Positions 10,664 through 23,214 of a stretch of DNA of 64,000 nucleotides are shown piece after piece (the first letter of the stretch is position 1; each line of letters starts with the position of its first letter). This DNA is from Rhododendron vialii. Lineage: Eukaryota; Streptophyta; Magnoliopsida; Ericales; Ericaceae. The stretch lies in assembly GCF_030253575.1 (NCBI RefSeq), contig NC_080561.1, forward strand, positions 37,867,564 through 37,931,563. Reading direction: 5' to 3'. The notes under the pieces were generated by a model. The model was not told the DNA's origin and searched no databases. It saw only the letters and a list, made by a program, of their open reading frames with translations. Made by a program: the position numbers and the translations under genes.

Positions 10664-12307
10664 TTATAAACTCTACTAAATATGTTCCTCGTACACTTCT
10701 CTCCCTCTCAGGGCCGGCCTCGAGAGCCCGGGCCGTAGTCTTGGTTCAAGTTTCACCGGTCCTTCCTCCTATAATGCCTATGATGATTTTCTTAAAAGGA
10801 AAAAGGAAAATTCGACAAGAATTGCGCTATGCTATGGTGCGTCGGTCACACTTATTCAAGATAAACGCATTAATCGGTTCGATCTCGGGCTTTTGGCTCG
10901 AAAACGACTGTTCAATTCCCAAAGAATTGGTGTTGGAAAGGCATTGCCCGATCGAGCTTGACTGGCTCTAGAAATAAGTTTCCATAAATGGGCATGAAGC
11001 CCTATGGCGTGCTAATGTTTATCTAGTTTTTGAGTCTACGAGCAATATCCCTTTATAGTAATAAGATAATAGAATGTCCCTAAATGTAGGATATACCTTC
11101 TTTTTCAAAGGAAAATTGGGAAAATAGGCTCTCATCAATCTAATTAAGAGAAGGGCTTTCATCAATCATGAATTTTTTTTTTTTCAAAAAAAAGCAATCT
11201 CCTTGCATTAAAATATCGTATAGATTGCTTTAGCAAGAGTGTTTGTTTGTATTTCCTTTTCTTTTTTTGGCAACAGCGATGGTTATGGGTTGTATCCTTT
11301 TCAGCCCTGCATTGTAATGACAGATGGGCTTTTGGAAAGAGTAGTTAACAATTGTTCTTTTTATTTATTTTTATTTTATTTTATTGGATAAACATAAGAT
11401 GTTCTGACTAGATTGCACGTCTTTCGATTAATCCCTTGGTGACCGATCCTACATCCGCTAGTGGGGAGCCCGATTAAAGTTTGGAACAATCTCCATATAG
11501 ACGGGCGTCACGAGAATTGGTAGAACTCTGGAGACCTAAGCAAACCATAAATCTCAAAGTCTTGACAACTAGGCCACTGGGGTTGAAAAGGGTAGTTAAA
11601 ATTAAGCTAGGAAGCTTGAAACTCTAAGTTTGCTGCAGAACACAAAAAGATGAACATTATCATATAAAATATACAGAAGGACACTTCTGTTAATTGAATG
11701 AAAGAACAGACAATCCAGTTTTCAGCTCCGGAGCCAATGTAAGACTCGAGGAGACTTGGATCCTGAAATATGATCTGCATAAATGCATACTGTGCGACCA
11801 TATCTATTTCGAAAGAAAAATGTAAAACCTATTGTTCTATCACTATGTCAAAGTTGGACTCATTCGACACAATTTCATGTTGTAAAATGACGTAAAATGC
11901 ATTTATATTGAAACTTGGATAGACGGGTTTTAGGATTTAAAGGAAAACATTCCATGGGCATCCTATATGGTTTTACAAATTGCACGGAAAAACTACTACA
12001 ATTACGAAGAAAGTTGAAAATTGGGTAGGGCAATCGTCCAGGATCATCTGCCCTTCGGTCCGTCCTTGGCCCTTGGTAACAAAAATAGCTCAATCTCATT
12101 AATGAACAAGCTAAAAATGTCAGCCAAAACAAGGGCTGAAACTTATGCCCACTGAATGCTTTCCATTCAGTCTCTCTTTCTGATGTTTTGATGGTATATG
12201 AATCTCTTGAGTCTTGACTTGCTTGTATACTTTTTGTATGGCTTGTAGTTTGATGACACAACAAAAATATGTGCAGCAGAGCTAGGCTGCTCTCTTTCTC
12301 TCTCTGA
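10664..12307. other. spacer including the AVT1 3' region
   Basis: A 109-codon plus-strand frame (10,642-10,971) has no recognisable domain. The part nearest 12,307 lies 3' of the minus-strand transporter and is probably its 3' untranslated region. Otherwise nothing is recognised. Confidence 0.45.
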
Positions 12308-15300
12308 TCATACTTTCTCATCACCTATGGTTGTAATTGCTGAATATGTGCCGACGATAGCACATATCAACCCCACATTCATTATGAGAATGCAAACCCA
12401 AATCTGCAAAAGAAAAATTATTGGAATATCTCAATAATGGTCGTTCATACTAACACTGCTTGTTTCGGCATGTTACATTTTAAAGGTGGAAAATGTTTTC
12501 AATTTCAAGGATTGCAACCCGAGCACAAGAAACTGTTTTTCTGCTGAAAACGTATTGCACATTAACTGAAAATTTTTCTAGCAAGAAACCGGAGCGTAAA
12601 ACCACATACAAGCTATCATTGAAAATGCCAGCAAGGAAAGAATATGATTACCTGCAACTTTGTTAACCTGTCACGACAAATGCTGAGATAACACGCGCAT
12701 GGGAAAATTAGAGCCTGTAATTGACAACCGAACAGAAGATAATCCTTAACATACTGTCGATAAATTGATGAAAAGAATAATAAGAGGGCAAGGTGGAAGG
12801 AAAGCAAGCTATAGTTTGATAGGATCGAGTCATCGAGGTCAAGTAGTAGGCATTGGTTCACGCCCACTGCCAATCGTCAACCTTAGCATGGATTCGGCTT
12901 GAGAGATGGGCATCAAAGACTGAACATTGAACTGAAGTGTAAAGAAATTGAGAAACTTACAATGAGCATGACAAGCGAAGATCCAATAAAGGCCATCACT
13001 GAACCTGCAATGATATTTACACAAATGAGTTTGGAACTGTCAATGAGATATATGTTCATGGCCCTCCTTGGCCTTAATAGGCAGTTGAACTGAATAAGCA
13101 GAAGCAAAAAAGGAAGAAATGATTTGAATCGATAAGAATGTGGGTGGAAGTTCTTACCGAAGTATGGAACTGTCAATGCCACAACTAAAGTTGAGAACAC
13201 TAAAATCGTTCTGATGAGTATTGATATGCTGTAAGATCTATCCAGAGCCGAAGGCAAGAGTTCCTCTAAACTGAATGCTACAGGGGTAATTGTCAAGGCA
13301 TACTTGGTGACAGGCGCAACAACCTACAGCAGAGACAGATAAATTTCATTTCATTCCACTTACAGCAATTCGGAAAACTACCTCAAATTCCAGCAAGGAC
13401 ATTAACCCAAGGAAACGTGGTGATATTGGAGAATGATACGCGAGAAAATTTGACCGAAAAAGTGTCCAGAACAATGTGTGGCAACACCGCTTTCATTATG
13501 ATGGAATGAGGACTTCATTCTCCAAAAAGTTTATGGACAACTAGATGGACTTATATACTCCTATACAATCTTACCGTGGTCCATGCTGCGACTTTGGAAG
13601 CCATAAATCCCGAGGGCATGTTTAAGGTAAACTGTGATTTCGTTGAGTGACCAAACATCAAAAAGCCACATACTGCAACCGCAGCATACAGTAAACAAGA
13701 TGCACTGAAGCTGCAGCGAAGTGAACCAATGATAGAATTATGACAAAGCTTGTCAAACGATTTCGACCATTGTCTTGTGCAAGTTCAGAAATCAGATCAA
13801 TGAACTGGACTACAAGGATCGCTGATTTACCTGATTATTAGAACAGAGGGAAACTTTGACGGTTCCTTCATTGAAGAATAGATATTTGGGAAAACTGAAT
13901 GGCTCCCATAGCAGAAACCAAAAAGCCCAAGTGTGACAGGAAGCTTTGCAAGGTCCAAAGCTGGTCCACTTGGGTGAAAACCAACTTGGTCAACCACTCC
14001 AACCCACAACAGGCATAGTGACACAGCACCAGCTGTGAATACTCCTCCAACTGAAAACCAAATGCTGCAAATATTTAGTAGCTGAACCCCAATCAGCGAA
14101 AAGAAAATAGGTAAAACAAGCGTAATTTCAGTTACAAACCTGAAATAACCGACAGCAAGCTAAGGTTTCGAAGCCAAACAGTTGGAAGTATGATGAGTGT
14201 TGATGTGATCATGCAGAGTTGATAAGAGTCAAGGTGAATTCCGGAGAAATTCATATTGGCATTTGGGAACAGTGCAGAAAGATTGTCACTCATCATAATC
14301 AAGTATTCCACGCAAGATGACTGCAAAGGCTCCTCGCTTGTCAGTAAGGATACTAGCAGGGGACCAAAACAAAGCAATATATAACAGAGTGTTTGCTTGC
14401 AAGATCAGCCCCTTTTTTTGCTTCTGCTTTGGGCTTATGGACCGATAACAACTTTAAAGAGCAGAAAAGAGCTACTGATTTTTAAGAAACTCACTTCTGA
14501 TTTCTTTTCAATAATTCAACTTTTGATTCAGCTCCTCTCCATCCATAACCCTCCAAACCTCTCTTTTGAGAGTTGATCCCAAGCCCACTACTATGATCTG
14601 AATTATTCATCTTGTAGTACCCACAAAGAATCGATCGAATATCGACAGGCACGCGAACAAGTTGCATTTTGATGTGTTAAATGGATGGTTTAAGCTTAAG
14701 ATATTTTTAACAGTCCATTTTATAGAGCAAAATATAACTTCCCGTTTGAACTTTGGGCAGACATATTTTTCTTTCTGGGTTTATGATGGATCACATGTTA
14801 TGAGTGCTTAGAAGGATATGGAGGGATTGGGTATGGAGTGGAGCTGACTTGAACTGGTGAAAAATACCCACTAAGACCTTTAATGAAACAGGTGGGGAGA
14901 ATAAGTTCACACTTACATATAACTCTATGTACAAGAATATCTGCAACAACCAAAAACCCAAGTGTCAGCATCTCGCAACAAACCAACCACTCTTCTTCCA
15001 AAAAATATCAAAATCACTGATATAGAAAACTGATATCCAGTTTGAGACTTACGGATAAAAATATACGACCAGGGGTTCCAAATGCCGCTTGTCCAATATC
15101 TGGGTACGTTTGGAGACGAGGAGAGGTTTCTAAACAACGCTTCAAAAGAATTCCAGTGAAGCAAGTAATGATACCGAAGATGAAGAGAATGGCGAGGCTC
15201 CACCACCCTCCTTGTTTGAGTGCATATGGTGTTGAAAGGAGTCCTATTCCACATAGTACATTGATTGCTGCATTTTTATGCAAGAAAAAAGGATTTCAAA

Positions 15301-17533
15301 TTGTTAGAGGTATTGGGAAAGAGAGCATTTGAAGCAGCTCCAAAAGCAATTCTTATGAAGATCTGTCACTGAATTTGAAAATTGCAAGAAAGACTGGTCC
15401 AGTTTTAAATGATGAAAACTTGGCATATCCTTGGAGCATGTGCATGGAACTCTTGTTTAAGGATGTGTGTCTTATATGAAAAAATGATAAGATTGACTAA
15501 ATTTTGTGTGTCGAACGGTTTGTTCTAGTACGAAGTGAATAGTGTTCTTAAAATACATCTTATAGTGCCCCCCAATCGTAAAATGTTCTGCCTTCTCAAG
15601 ACGAATGTTACCATTGAGTGGTTAATGTTATGACGGGAGACACCATAAGAAAAGTGATTTTGAAAAGGCGTACCATGTTATGCATGATATAGCGAAAAAT
15701 GTCATGTCTCCTTTTGGTAAACGTTATGCCTTCTTTAGGTAAATGTTATGCCATTTTATGATTCGAAGATGTTACGCCATTTTGTGGTTTCTGTTGTGCC
15801 ATGCGTAGTTTTTTGTTACACTTTCTTGTTTTTAATGTTATGTCTTAGTTGATTGTTCCTGTGGCAGTAGACGTATTGTTCACCACCAGCTTGACTAGAC
15901 CTTGAGTCAAATACACTTCCATTTTTTAAGTTTTTCTCCCAATTAGCATTTCAAAAGTAAAATAGATAAGGAAACTAGGAGTGAAAGATCTACATACGGA
16001 TGTCGCCAACTTACCATTAAGAAGGGATTGTGCATATGAACACTGCTGCATTGTCGGAACCGATTGACAATTAGAGAACCTTGACAGCTGAGAACTAGTT
16101 GCAGATAATTTTTCACCCGGTAAGTATGAAGTAGGGACTTCATCTTTGTCCAAGCTAGTTGCTGGATAAATGAGGGGTTCAGTACTACTCTGGAAATGGT
16201 CTGCAGGCAGAGAAGAATGAGCACCAGCCTGAGATCTCTTGCGGGCTGATATCAAGAAAGAGCCTGTTAGGAAGCTAATGTTGGGGGGTGTCGCGCTTGT
16301 GTACATGTCCATGGACAGCCTGCTTGAAAACATTGGGCAAATGTCATTGTCGAAACCGAATTTTACCTTGTCTCTTAAATTCAATTGGTGTTAGGAAGTA
16401 TGTTAGTTTTTGTGTTCTACTCGTACCCGTGTCTCTGCTTATTAAAGATGGTGCAAAGGGTGACACAATGTACATGCACTGCGACAATCTAGCAACAGTC
16501 TCTCTAATGATGACACTCCAGCAACTCGAACATCACATCCTGTCTTTGGTACTGTTAAATCGAGTTCAACTATCTCTTCCACAATCAATTGGATTTCGAA
16601 GGATTTCACCTTGTTTTTATGACGTTCGACGTTGTACCCATTTTTTGTAATGAATTTGTCATCGTACGAACATGTACTTCTTTTGTTGTCTTTTCCACCT
16701 CTGACGCACACATACCCCTAATCCGTGCGAATGGATCAAATTCACACAAACAATGCCTGAATTGAAAATCAAATCAGTCACAAATTGGCCATGTTTTTCA
16801 ATCAATGCGTCCTTGCAGCGCAAGATTTCCATGAGCTACCACATAGTTTAACTTCCTTTCGAAACCACAAATTAAGTCTTCTTTCAACGACGGCAAGGAA
16901 ACTCTTATTGATTAATTTCTCATTGTGCTGAATACTAATGTTTTTACATTCGGAATTAGAAAGAAAAAAGGTAGAAGCACATCAACAAGCTTACTCTAAG
17001 ACAACGAAACAAATCACGAAAAAACTCGTATCTCGGGCCAAAAAAATTCATAAATTTAAGCCACAAAAAGTTCGTAAAGAGGGTGTGTGCTCAATACGTT
17101 GCCGTGTGCTCAATACGTTGCCGTCAATTCGGTGGGTCGCTAGAAAATTTGGATTCATTAATAAAAATCGGAAGCGTAGACGAATAAATTATTTTAACTC
17201 TGTTTTACTATGAATGTTGCAATTCGATTTCTAGGTTTTGCCAATAGGGGCCCACGTGCATGAAAAAATTCCAATGCATGCGCAAAAACTAGAAGCCAAA
17301 ATTGAAACTTTCAGAAAAAAACACAAGCTACATATATACTTGTACCTGTAACTTTGAGGCCATGTTGGGTTGTCAATGTTTTGATGCATGGAAGCACTTC
17401 GCGACGGGGCCGTGACATCAGACTCTGATTCGTAGTCGCCGTCGTCTTCGCAAACCCTTTCGGCCTGGTTTTCCTCGTCGTCGGTCTCGAAATCCATCCC
17501 GCGATCCGGCCCGAGATCCTCATCCCCCTTCAT
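12308..17533 (-). CDS. AVT1: vacuolar amino acid transporter, AVT1 type (AAAP family)
   Basis: Membrane transporter of the amino acid/auxin permease family. AVT1 relatives move neutral amino acids across the tonoplast by H+ exchange. Exons: 17533-17346, 16319-16015, 15267-15053, 14940-14917, 14320-14140, 14050-13831, 13710-13575, 13323-13158, 13004-12961, 12714-12652, 12403-12308 (545 codons plus stop, usual length ~550). Residues 1-164 form a soluble, acidic and Ser-rich N-terminus (ETDDEENQAE, DDGDYESESD). The transporter domain starts at AINVLCGIGLLSTPYALKQ, the conserved first helix. Later helices are visible in exons 5-11, for example GLFGFCYGSHSVFPNIY and GTYSAI. Exon 4 is a 24-bp microexon encoding IFLYIELY. 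Intron 1 is ~1.0 kb and intron 2 carries a degenerate repeat. All splice phases agree. The paralogue within AVT1A-J is not resolved. Confidence 0.93.
15490..15860. repeat. degenerate short tandem repeat in AVT1 intron 2
   Basis: Variants of the word gttatgcc (gttatgcctt, gttatgccatttt, gttacgccatttt, gttatgtct) recur every ~20-35 bp about ten times. Non-coding and intronic, with no clear consensus length. Confidence 0.5.
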
Positions 17534-17976
17534 CTTACTCTCCGATATAATTCTTCGAGATATAAATGTACGACTATATTTACTTATGCAATGAACGTTC
17601 ACAAATTATGCTGCCATTGCAACCAACATACGTGAAAAAACAAAGGTAGGATGAGTTTCAGATTGTGGGAATGAGAGAATATGAGAGGACGTGTGATGAT
17701 TATACAGTGCCTTGGCACGGCCACGTGATGTGTATATTCCTCTTTCACCGTACGTTGTGATGGGACCCATACGATTGCCGCCCCACACATTGTGGTAGAA
17801 AAGGAGCCTCCGGGTGTCCCTTGGCGGTGTCCCGGGTACACTGAATAATTTGTCTAAGAGGATTGGGCGGAAAAGGTAAGAAATAGAATTGGGTTAGGTT
17901 TTGTCTTCTTTTTGGGGTCCGACCTTGTTGGAGTTGATAAGGCGTATTATCTGGAGTCTTTATTAGGTGTTGAAGC
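17534..17976. other. AVT1 upstream region
   Basis: Promoter side of the minus-strand transporter. It contains a cacgtg-type G-box core variant (gccacgtgatg near 17,720). No gene is seen. Confidence 0.4.
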
Positions 17977-18202
17977 GACTCGGGGCTGCTGTGCCCATCT
18001 CACAACAGCGTGCAGCTGCGCCCATTTCATCGTTCGTATCTGTAATCAATGGTTCAGAAAAGAGTCATTTTATAACCGATAATAGAATACTATTGACGGT
18101 AATAAATAGTAGGACCATTTAAACCGTTCAAAATACTTTTGGACAGTCAAATTTAGTACAGCCACACGCTGCTATGAGATGGGCTCAACAACCCCGCTTC
18201 CC
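17977..18202. mobile_element. Mutator-like MITE with 9-bp target duplication
   Basis: The 9-mer tgttgaagc flanks the element at 17,968-17,976 and 18,203-18,211. The ends are inverted repeats of ~35 bp: ctgctgtgcccatctcac on the left against the inverse of gagatgggctcaacaacc on the right, with cagcgtg further in. 226 bp, no coding capacity. Confidence 0.8.
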
Positions 18203-18558
18203 TGTTGAAGCACCACATATGAATGGCAACTCCACTTACGATTGGACAGCCGAGCAAAATTATCTAATGCATGGCCACAACACCGTTTCGGCGTGTTACA
18301 CTGGTGCCTGAGGTGCCGTTCATAAGGATCCCAAGTCCAAAATCGTAATCTGAATCATTCATCTTATTCAACTCATCTAGTATGTGATGTCTGTAGAATA
18401 TAAGTCATGATCAGGGTAAGTACGTATGATTTCGGGAATAGATTATCAGACAAATGTGTTGTGGTCATGTTGATAGTGATGTTTGGAAAACTTTGTTTTT
18501 TTTTCATAAGCATTACCTACTAAATGAGGCGAACAAAAGAGCCTTTCAAATCAATTAG

Positions 18559-18769
18559 GAATTGGGGGATGGTGGTGTGTAGTGGTGTGCTGTGCACCTC
18601 TGAGTTATCGGATCATGCATCCAACAGCTCGAATCTCAATTCGGCAATGAACTACTTTTGATCGTTGGTTGCTAAGATGAGGTCCGAGCCATTGAATGTA
18701 CGATCCGACGGCTCGGAGGTGTGTAGCACGGTGCTGTGCACTTCACTACACAGCACCAACCCGAAGTCC
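18559..18769. mobile_element. Mutator-like MITE with 9-bp target duplication
   Basis: The 9-mer atcaattag flanks the element at 18,550-18,558 and 18,770-18,778. The left end ggtggtgtgtagtggtgtg is mirrored by cacttcactacacagcacc near the right end. The outermost right end, inverted, reads ggacttcgggttggtgctg, like the left end of the element at 1,612. 211 bp. Confidence 0.8.
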
Positions 18770-18828
18770 ATCAATTAGATACCTAGTCGTTTTGATACTG
18801 GAAACTTATTTTGTTTCCCTATATAGTG

Positions 18829-18975
18829 ATTGATATTGGAGAGTGATTTTCGTGCTCTCCAAATTGTTAACCGCACTCCCAAGGAGAGTGTGAAAATCAA
18901 TATGGAGTTGATTTTTGCACTCTCCAAATTGTTAAATGCACTTCGGTTAAGGATTTAGAGAGTGCGAAAATCACC
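18829..18975. repeat. nested direct and inverted repeat
   Basis: tgattttcgtgctctccaaa and tgatttttgcactctccaaa are direct copies. ggagagtgtgaaaatca and gagagtgcgaaaatca are inverted copies between and after them. The block can fold into alternative hairpins. Probably a transposon relic. Confidence 0.6.
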
Positions 18976-18985
18976 ACCTTGACAT

Positions 18986-20320
18986 TTACTAGCGGTTAAT
19001 ATTTTCGATGAATGGTTTCAAACCTTTAATTGTTCTATTGAGCGACTTGAAGACGAGCGTGGATCTTCTTATCTGATGATCCTCTCATGAATAGAGCATA
19101 ATTGGTACAAGGGAACTAGGCAATCAGACACTAACTGTCAATTTCTCTTATGACCAATATAATCCGATCAAATTCTTACTGATATCGGATAAACCTGATT
19201 TTTTGTCTCGATGATAAACATATCTGACTTACAAAAGAACAACTTGGATCGTCAAGTGAATTCTATTTCACATCACATAATCAGGATCACGTCAAGATAT
19301 CAGATGGGAGAATCTTGAATCCTTCGATATTGATCATCAAATAGTACCAATTAAAACGCAATGAGAAAGGATCATCTCCCATGTGATTAGTCCTCATGTG
19401 AGGCACAATGAGTCCTGTCATGGTCCTACTTAAGAATCGAAACCGTTCATTGATAAACGCTTGATTGATCATATTTAATTTTAAAGGATGGTAATACTTT
19501 GACTGTTCATTGCCTTTAAATTAAATATTACTATTAGCTCAAACGAATATCGATGCATGTCCAATGAATTCAATTATTAGCATGGATGATATACACATTA
19601 ATGCATGCCCAAGAGATGTACCGTTAAGATCGTCGAATGGAGAAATTTTTCAGTGCCGGGTGGATAACACATCACTCTGTTGACGTGGTGTCTAAGCGGG
19701 CACATCCGAGGTGTCCAAAAGTGTATTGAGCGAGCACATGAGGAGTCCTGTTTTTTCATCACATGAATGATTGTCCCATCAGAGGAACTGGATTCCAAGC
19801 CCCTGGTTTATATATTATAGGTCAAGCCTAATTTTTTTTTTACAGTGTCTTCTTGTTTGAATTTTATTTAATTTGTGTAAAATTTTTTGGATTAATCACC
19901 CTTCATAATGAAAGTAATAAAAAAATAAAAAATCATAATCAAAAACTAAAAAAAAATCATTAAAGACAAAAAATTCAAAAAAGACAGCTCTGTCTGTAAA
20001 CTTCTTTGAACTTTATTTTATCATCAAACTCTTTTCAATTCCGACCCATATTTTTTACGTTTTTGGTTTTCCTCGTCGAGATGAATACTTCATCCCAATT
20101 TTTTTCGACCGAATACTTAAAAGATGCGTTTGCTAACTGCTAAGAATATTCACTGTCAAAATACTGATCAGTTAATTGAGTCAAAACACTTTCTAACAAC
20201 TACCAAAAATGCTCATGACAGAGGGAATGCATCAAACATATCATCATTGAAATTGATACATCAAGAAAGAGGTTCACAGTGCTGACATTTCATTTCATTT
20301 ATCAAGAAATAGTAGTTAGT
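18986..20320. other. spacer between the AVT1 promoter side and the FIP-like gene
   Basis: AT-rich sequence without a recognisable coding region. The part nearest 20,320 probably contains the 3' untranslated region of the FIP-like gene. Confidence 0.45.
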
Positions 20321-21331
20321 CTATTTGTCAATTTGGCTGAGCTTGCCAAGGCCACTGCAACGAGCACACACAATCTGCGTCTGGTCTTTCCGAGCCGCAT
20401 TCGCTCTTAGGGTTCTCTCAGATTGCCTAACGAAACCCGCACCATCGCATTCAGGACACCTGCCACAAACACACCGCATAATTAAAATAGGGCTGCAAAC
20501 AACCCGAGTCAATAAGTTTAATTTGAAGCGTTTGATCGGCTCTGACTCTGTTTAAAATTAGGTGAGCTCAAGCTTGTTAGCGTTTATAAAATTCGAGCTT
20601 GAGTTGAACAATATATGCAAGCTAAGCTCAAACTCTGGAAGAAATTTTTTATAAAATAGTTTAACTTACAAGGTATATCACACACTACAATTTTATGAAT
20701 GCATTTTTGTGTTTGCTAGCCTATTCGAGTTGAGATTTGGTTGGCTCCAACTCGATCCGTTAACTAAATGAGCCTAAAATTTTGAAATTGAGCTTGTTTA
20801 TTTAACTTTATGAGCGGACTCAAACAATCCTCAAGCTACTCGCGAATGCCTCGATTTGTTTGCAATGCTATCCAAAGTAGTACAAAATTTGGACTCGAGC
20901 TCGTTTATTAACTTTATGAGGCGAGCTCAAGCGATCGCTTAGCGAGCCGAACTTCAAGCTGCTCACGAAACTTCGATTTGTTTTTGCAGCTTTCCAAAAA
21001 AAAAAAAAAAACAGAGGAGAGGGAGAGAGAAGAGAAGAGGAATTTACACGTCCTTGCGGGAGAAGAGAATAGGGAAGGCGGTTCCGACGAGCGCCACAGC
21101 TATCGCACCGGCAATCAGATACGTGGTTCCCGCAGATGATACGTCTCCAACGGCAGAGACTACCGTCAAAGGTCCGTTCTTGGTCTTCCTCTCCCTCGTT
21201 TTCCGAGGCGAAACCTTCGCACCCGTTAACGTCGATGCAGAGCAGAATCTGGACAGAGATGGGTTCCCAGTTGATTGTGTTGCTGAAATCCTGGCAGAAG
21301 TGAGAGCCTGAAGAGGAGCAATTGAAGCCAT
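20321..21331 (-). CDS. FIP: chloroplast DnaJ-type zinc-finger membrane protein, FIP-like
   Basis: Two exons, 21331-21048 and 20459-20321, give 140 codons plus stop. Residues 1 to ~60 are rich in Ser, Thr, Arg and Ala with few acidic residues, as in a chloroplast transit peptide. One membrane segment follows (GTTYLIAGAIAVALVGTAF). The C-terminus carries two CxxCxGxG units, CPECDGAG and CARCSGLG, the cysteine-rich zinc-binding module of DnaJ. The intron uses donor GTAAAT after GACGT and acceptor ...GGCAG. Arabidopsis FIP (FtsH5-interacting protein) is a thylakoid protein of this design, thought to modulate the FtsH protease that repairs photosystem II. Its position next to Fes1 and AVT1 supports this orthologue. 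LQY1-like proteins are the main alternative. Confidence 0.85.
20486..20997. mobile_element. probable non-autonomous transposon in the FIP intron
   Basis: The segment opens ggctgcaaac and closes gtttttgcagc, imperfect inverses. Between them words such as gagctcaagc, ttaactttatgag and gctcgcgaa-like sequences recur, giving a degenerate internal repeat (copies near 20,800 and 20,905). Non-coding. The exact ends are uncertain. Confidence 0.45.
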
Positions 21332-22982
21332 TTTTTGGAATCTGGGTTTGTGGGATGGAGAGAGCGGTATAGTTTCAGATTTTTGTGTAGTTGTATTGCC
21401 CCCTCTCTATCACTCACAAATCAGAATGCTGGATAAGGGCGCCACATCGGAAATCAATCTTGTGCTTTTGTAGATAAGGAGGGTCCCGCTTTCTCATCCA
21501 GTCAAAAAAACGAGAAATCACGTCAATTTTTATGGATGGTGCCTCGTACCAATCAAAATCTGCCTCGTGGGTAAAGTAGTTAGTCGGAATGATAAACCAA
21601 ATTTTTGTGAGGGCATTGATAATGTTATTTTCCAAATTTATAATGCTAATATCTAGAGAAATGGCAAAATCAATTTCATATAGAAATTGATAGTACCGCT
21701 TCTCAAATTTATAACTACACTTCTAAAGAAGAGTGATACTATCAATTTGGGAAGTGATATAATAAATTCTTTTTTTAACGGAAGTCTACCACCGTTTGAG
21801 TCATTAATAAACAAAATATCAACTGACATAGAGTTTTCTCTCTCCACTGAGAGTGAGACAGAATCTTCTCTCTCTAACATAGGCGCGTAGATCTTAAAAT
21901 TCAAAAAAAAATTAGTGTTTATTGTTTTCAAAAAAATTCCAACTCTAGTTCAGTGTTGAGTTCAGCTAAGTTTTTTGGGTTTTTATTTTATTTTATTTCT
22001 ATTTAAAAAAAATTTCATTTATTAGTTTTGTGCCTACATTTTTTGATTTTTCGATTCGTCTCGTTAATACGAACCGGAGAAGTAAAAACTAATTGGATCT
22101 TCTTTTTTTTTTGTCATATGATAGAAGAATTTTTAGTACCTAATCTCACTTCATTAAATTATGATCGAAACTCGTATTTTTTGAAATAAAGACTAAGCTA
22201 AACTAAGAAATGCGGAAAAAATTGAATAAAAAAAAAGACCAAGTGACTTATTTTTGCCAAAATACACCTCGTCGGCTATAATGATGTAGTTCGTTTCGAT
22301 TTTAATTTTTCAAAAAAGTTGAGCTTCAGTTCGGTTTTGTAAAAACTCAATCCGAGATGAATCGAACCGAAATTATTAAAAGGCTATACTTTTAATCCGC
22401 GCGGTTCATCTAACCTTGTTATTTAGTAAATATCTTTTTTCTTCAATTTACACTTACGATCAAAAAAGCCCTAACCCAACGCCTACCCAATACCCACCCC
22501 TTCGAAGACTTCAACACTTCGAAGATCAGATCGCGAGCTCGAAGTTCAAACATTGGCTGCGTTATTATGAACTTAACTTAAATCTGAGAATTTTGTCTTT
22601 ATTTGAATTTTTTTCACTCATTTGTTAGTTTTGCTCCAAACTTTTGTGAGTTATTGATTCATTTCGATGAGAAGAATCTGAGTTTTTTTTTTCTTGAAAA
22701 GTTAAGTCCAAACCGACGGACAAAAAATGGAACAAAAACAAACCGAACCGAACGGTTTTCTTAAAAAAATAATCGGTTGCGGTTCTTGAGAATTGGAAAA
22801 CCGATCGTATCGATTCGGTTTGAGAAGTTCGCCCTCTAGATCCGCCAACTAACAAGAGATTGATTGGGTCCGTGGGACCAAATACAGCCCAACCCCGTGG
22901 CCCAATAAACCGGCCTGTTGTAGAACTAAATCCAGACCGACAAAGCCCTATTTGCGAACTCGTCTGGACTCTTCACGTCTTC
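21332..22982. other. shared upstream region between divergent FIP-like and Fes1 genes
   Basis: About 2.2 kb separate the two start codons. Near 21,660-21,790 a weak inverted repeat (aaattgatagtacc / tactatcaattt) is present. At 22,885-22,915 there are agcccaacc and ggcccaataaa, site II-like motifs typical of broadly expressed genes. No gene is seen. Confidence 0.5.
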
Positions 22983-22995
22983 TTCCAGAACCTTC
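22983..22995 (+). promoter_or_regulatory. heat-shock element upstream of Fes1
   Basis: TTCcaGAAccTTC is a perfect three-module heat-shock factor site (alternating TTC and GAA at 5-bp spacing). It lies ~590 bp upstream of the Fes1 ATG, in the promoter or just at the start of a leader whose intron could begin at the gt at 23,169. Arabidopsis Fes1 genes are heat-induced, so the site makes biological sense. Confidence 0.6.
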
Positions 22996-23169
22996 GAGTT
23001 CTTTCCAATGGGTTGGTTGATTTTGTGAGCTTCTACTTCCCATCTCGATTTTTGTAGAACTAAGGATATTTATGTGTGTGGGTTTATGCCTCAAGCCGTA
23101 AATTGCTAATCGATCAGAGTTGGAACCAACCGAACAAACCTCAGCAGTTCCGGCAACGTTAAGAACAGG

Positions 23170-23172
<3 letters not shown>

Positions 23173-23210
<38 letters not shown>
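23173..23210. repeat. (CT)n microsatellite
   Basis: About 19 uninterrupted CT dinucleotides immediately after a possible donor (acag|gtacc), probably within the 5' leader or leader intron of Fes1. Confidence 0.95.

Positions 23211-23214
<4 letters not shown>

Noticed and set aside
10642-10971. 109-codon plus-strand frame with basic residues
   Set aside because: It begins in a MITE end and shows no domain. A possible organelle or transposon origin could not be supported.
16938-17213. 91-codon plus-strand frame rich in Lys and Arg
   Set aside because: It lies inside intron 1 of AVT1 on the opposite strand, has no domain and contains a short local duplication (tgtgctcaatacgttgccgt).
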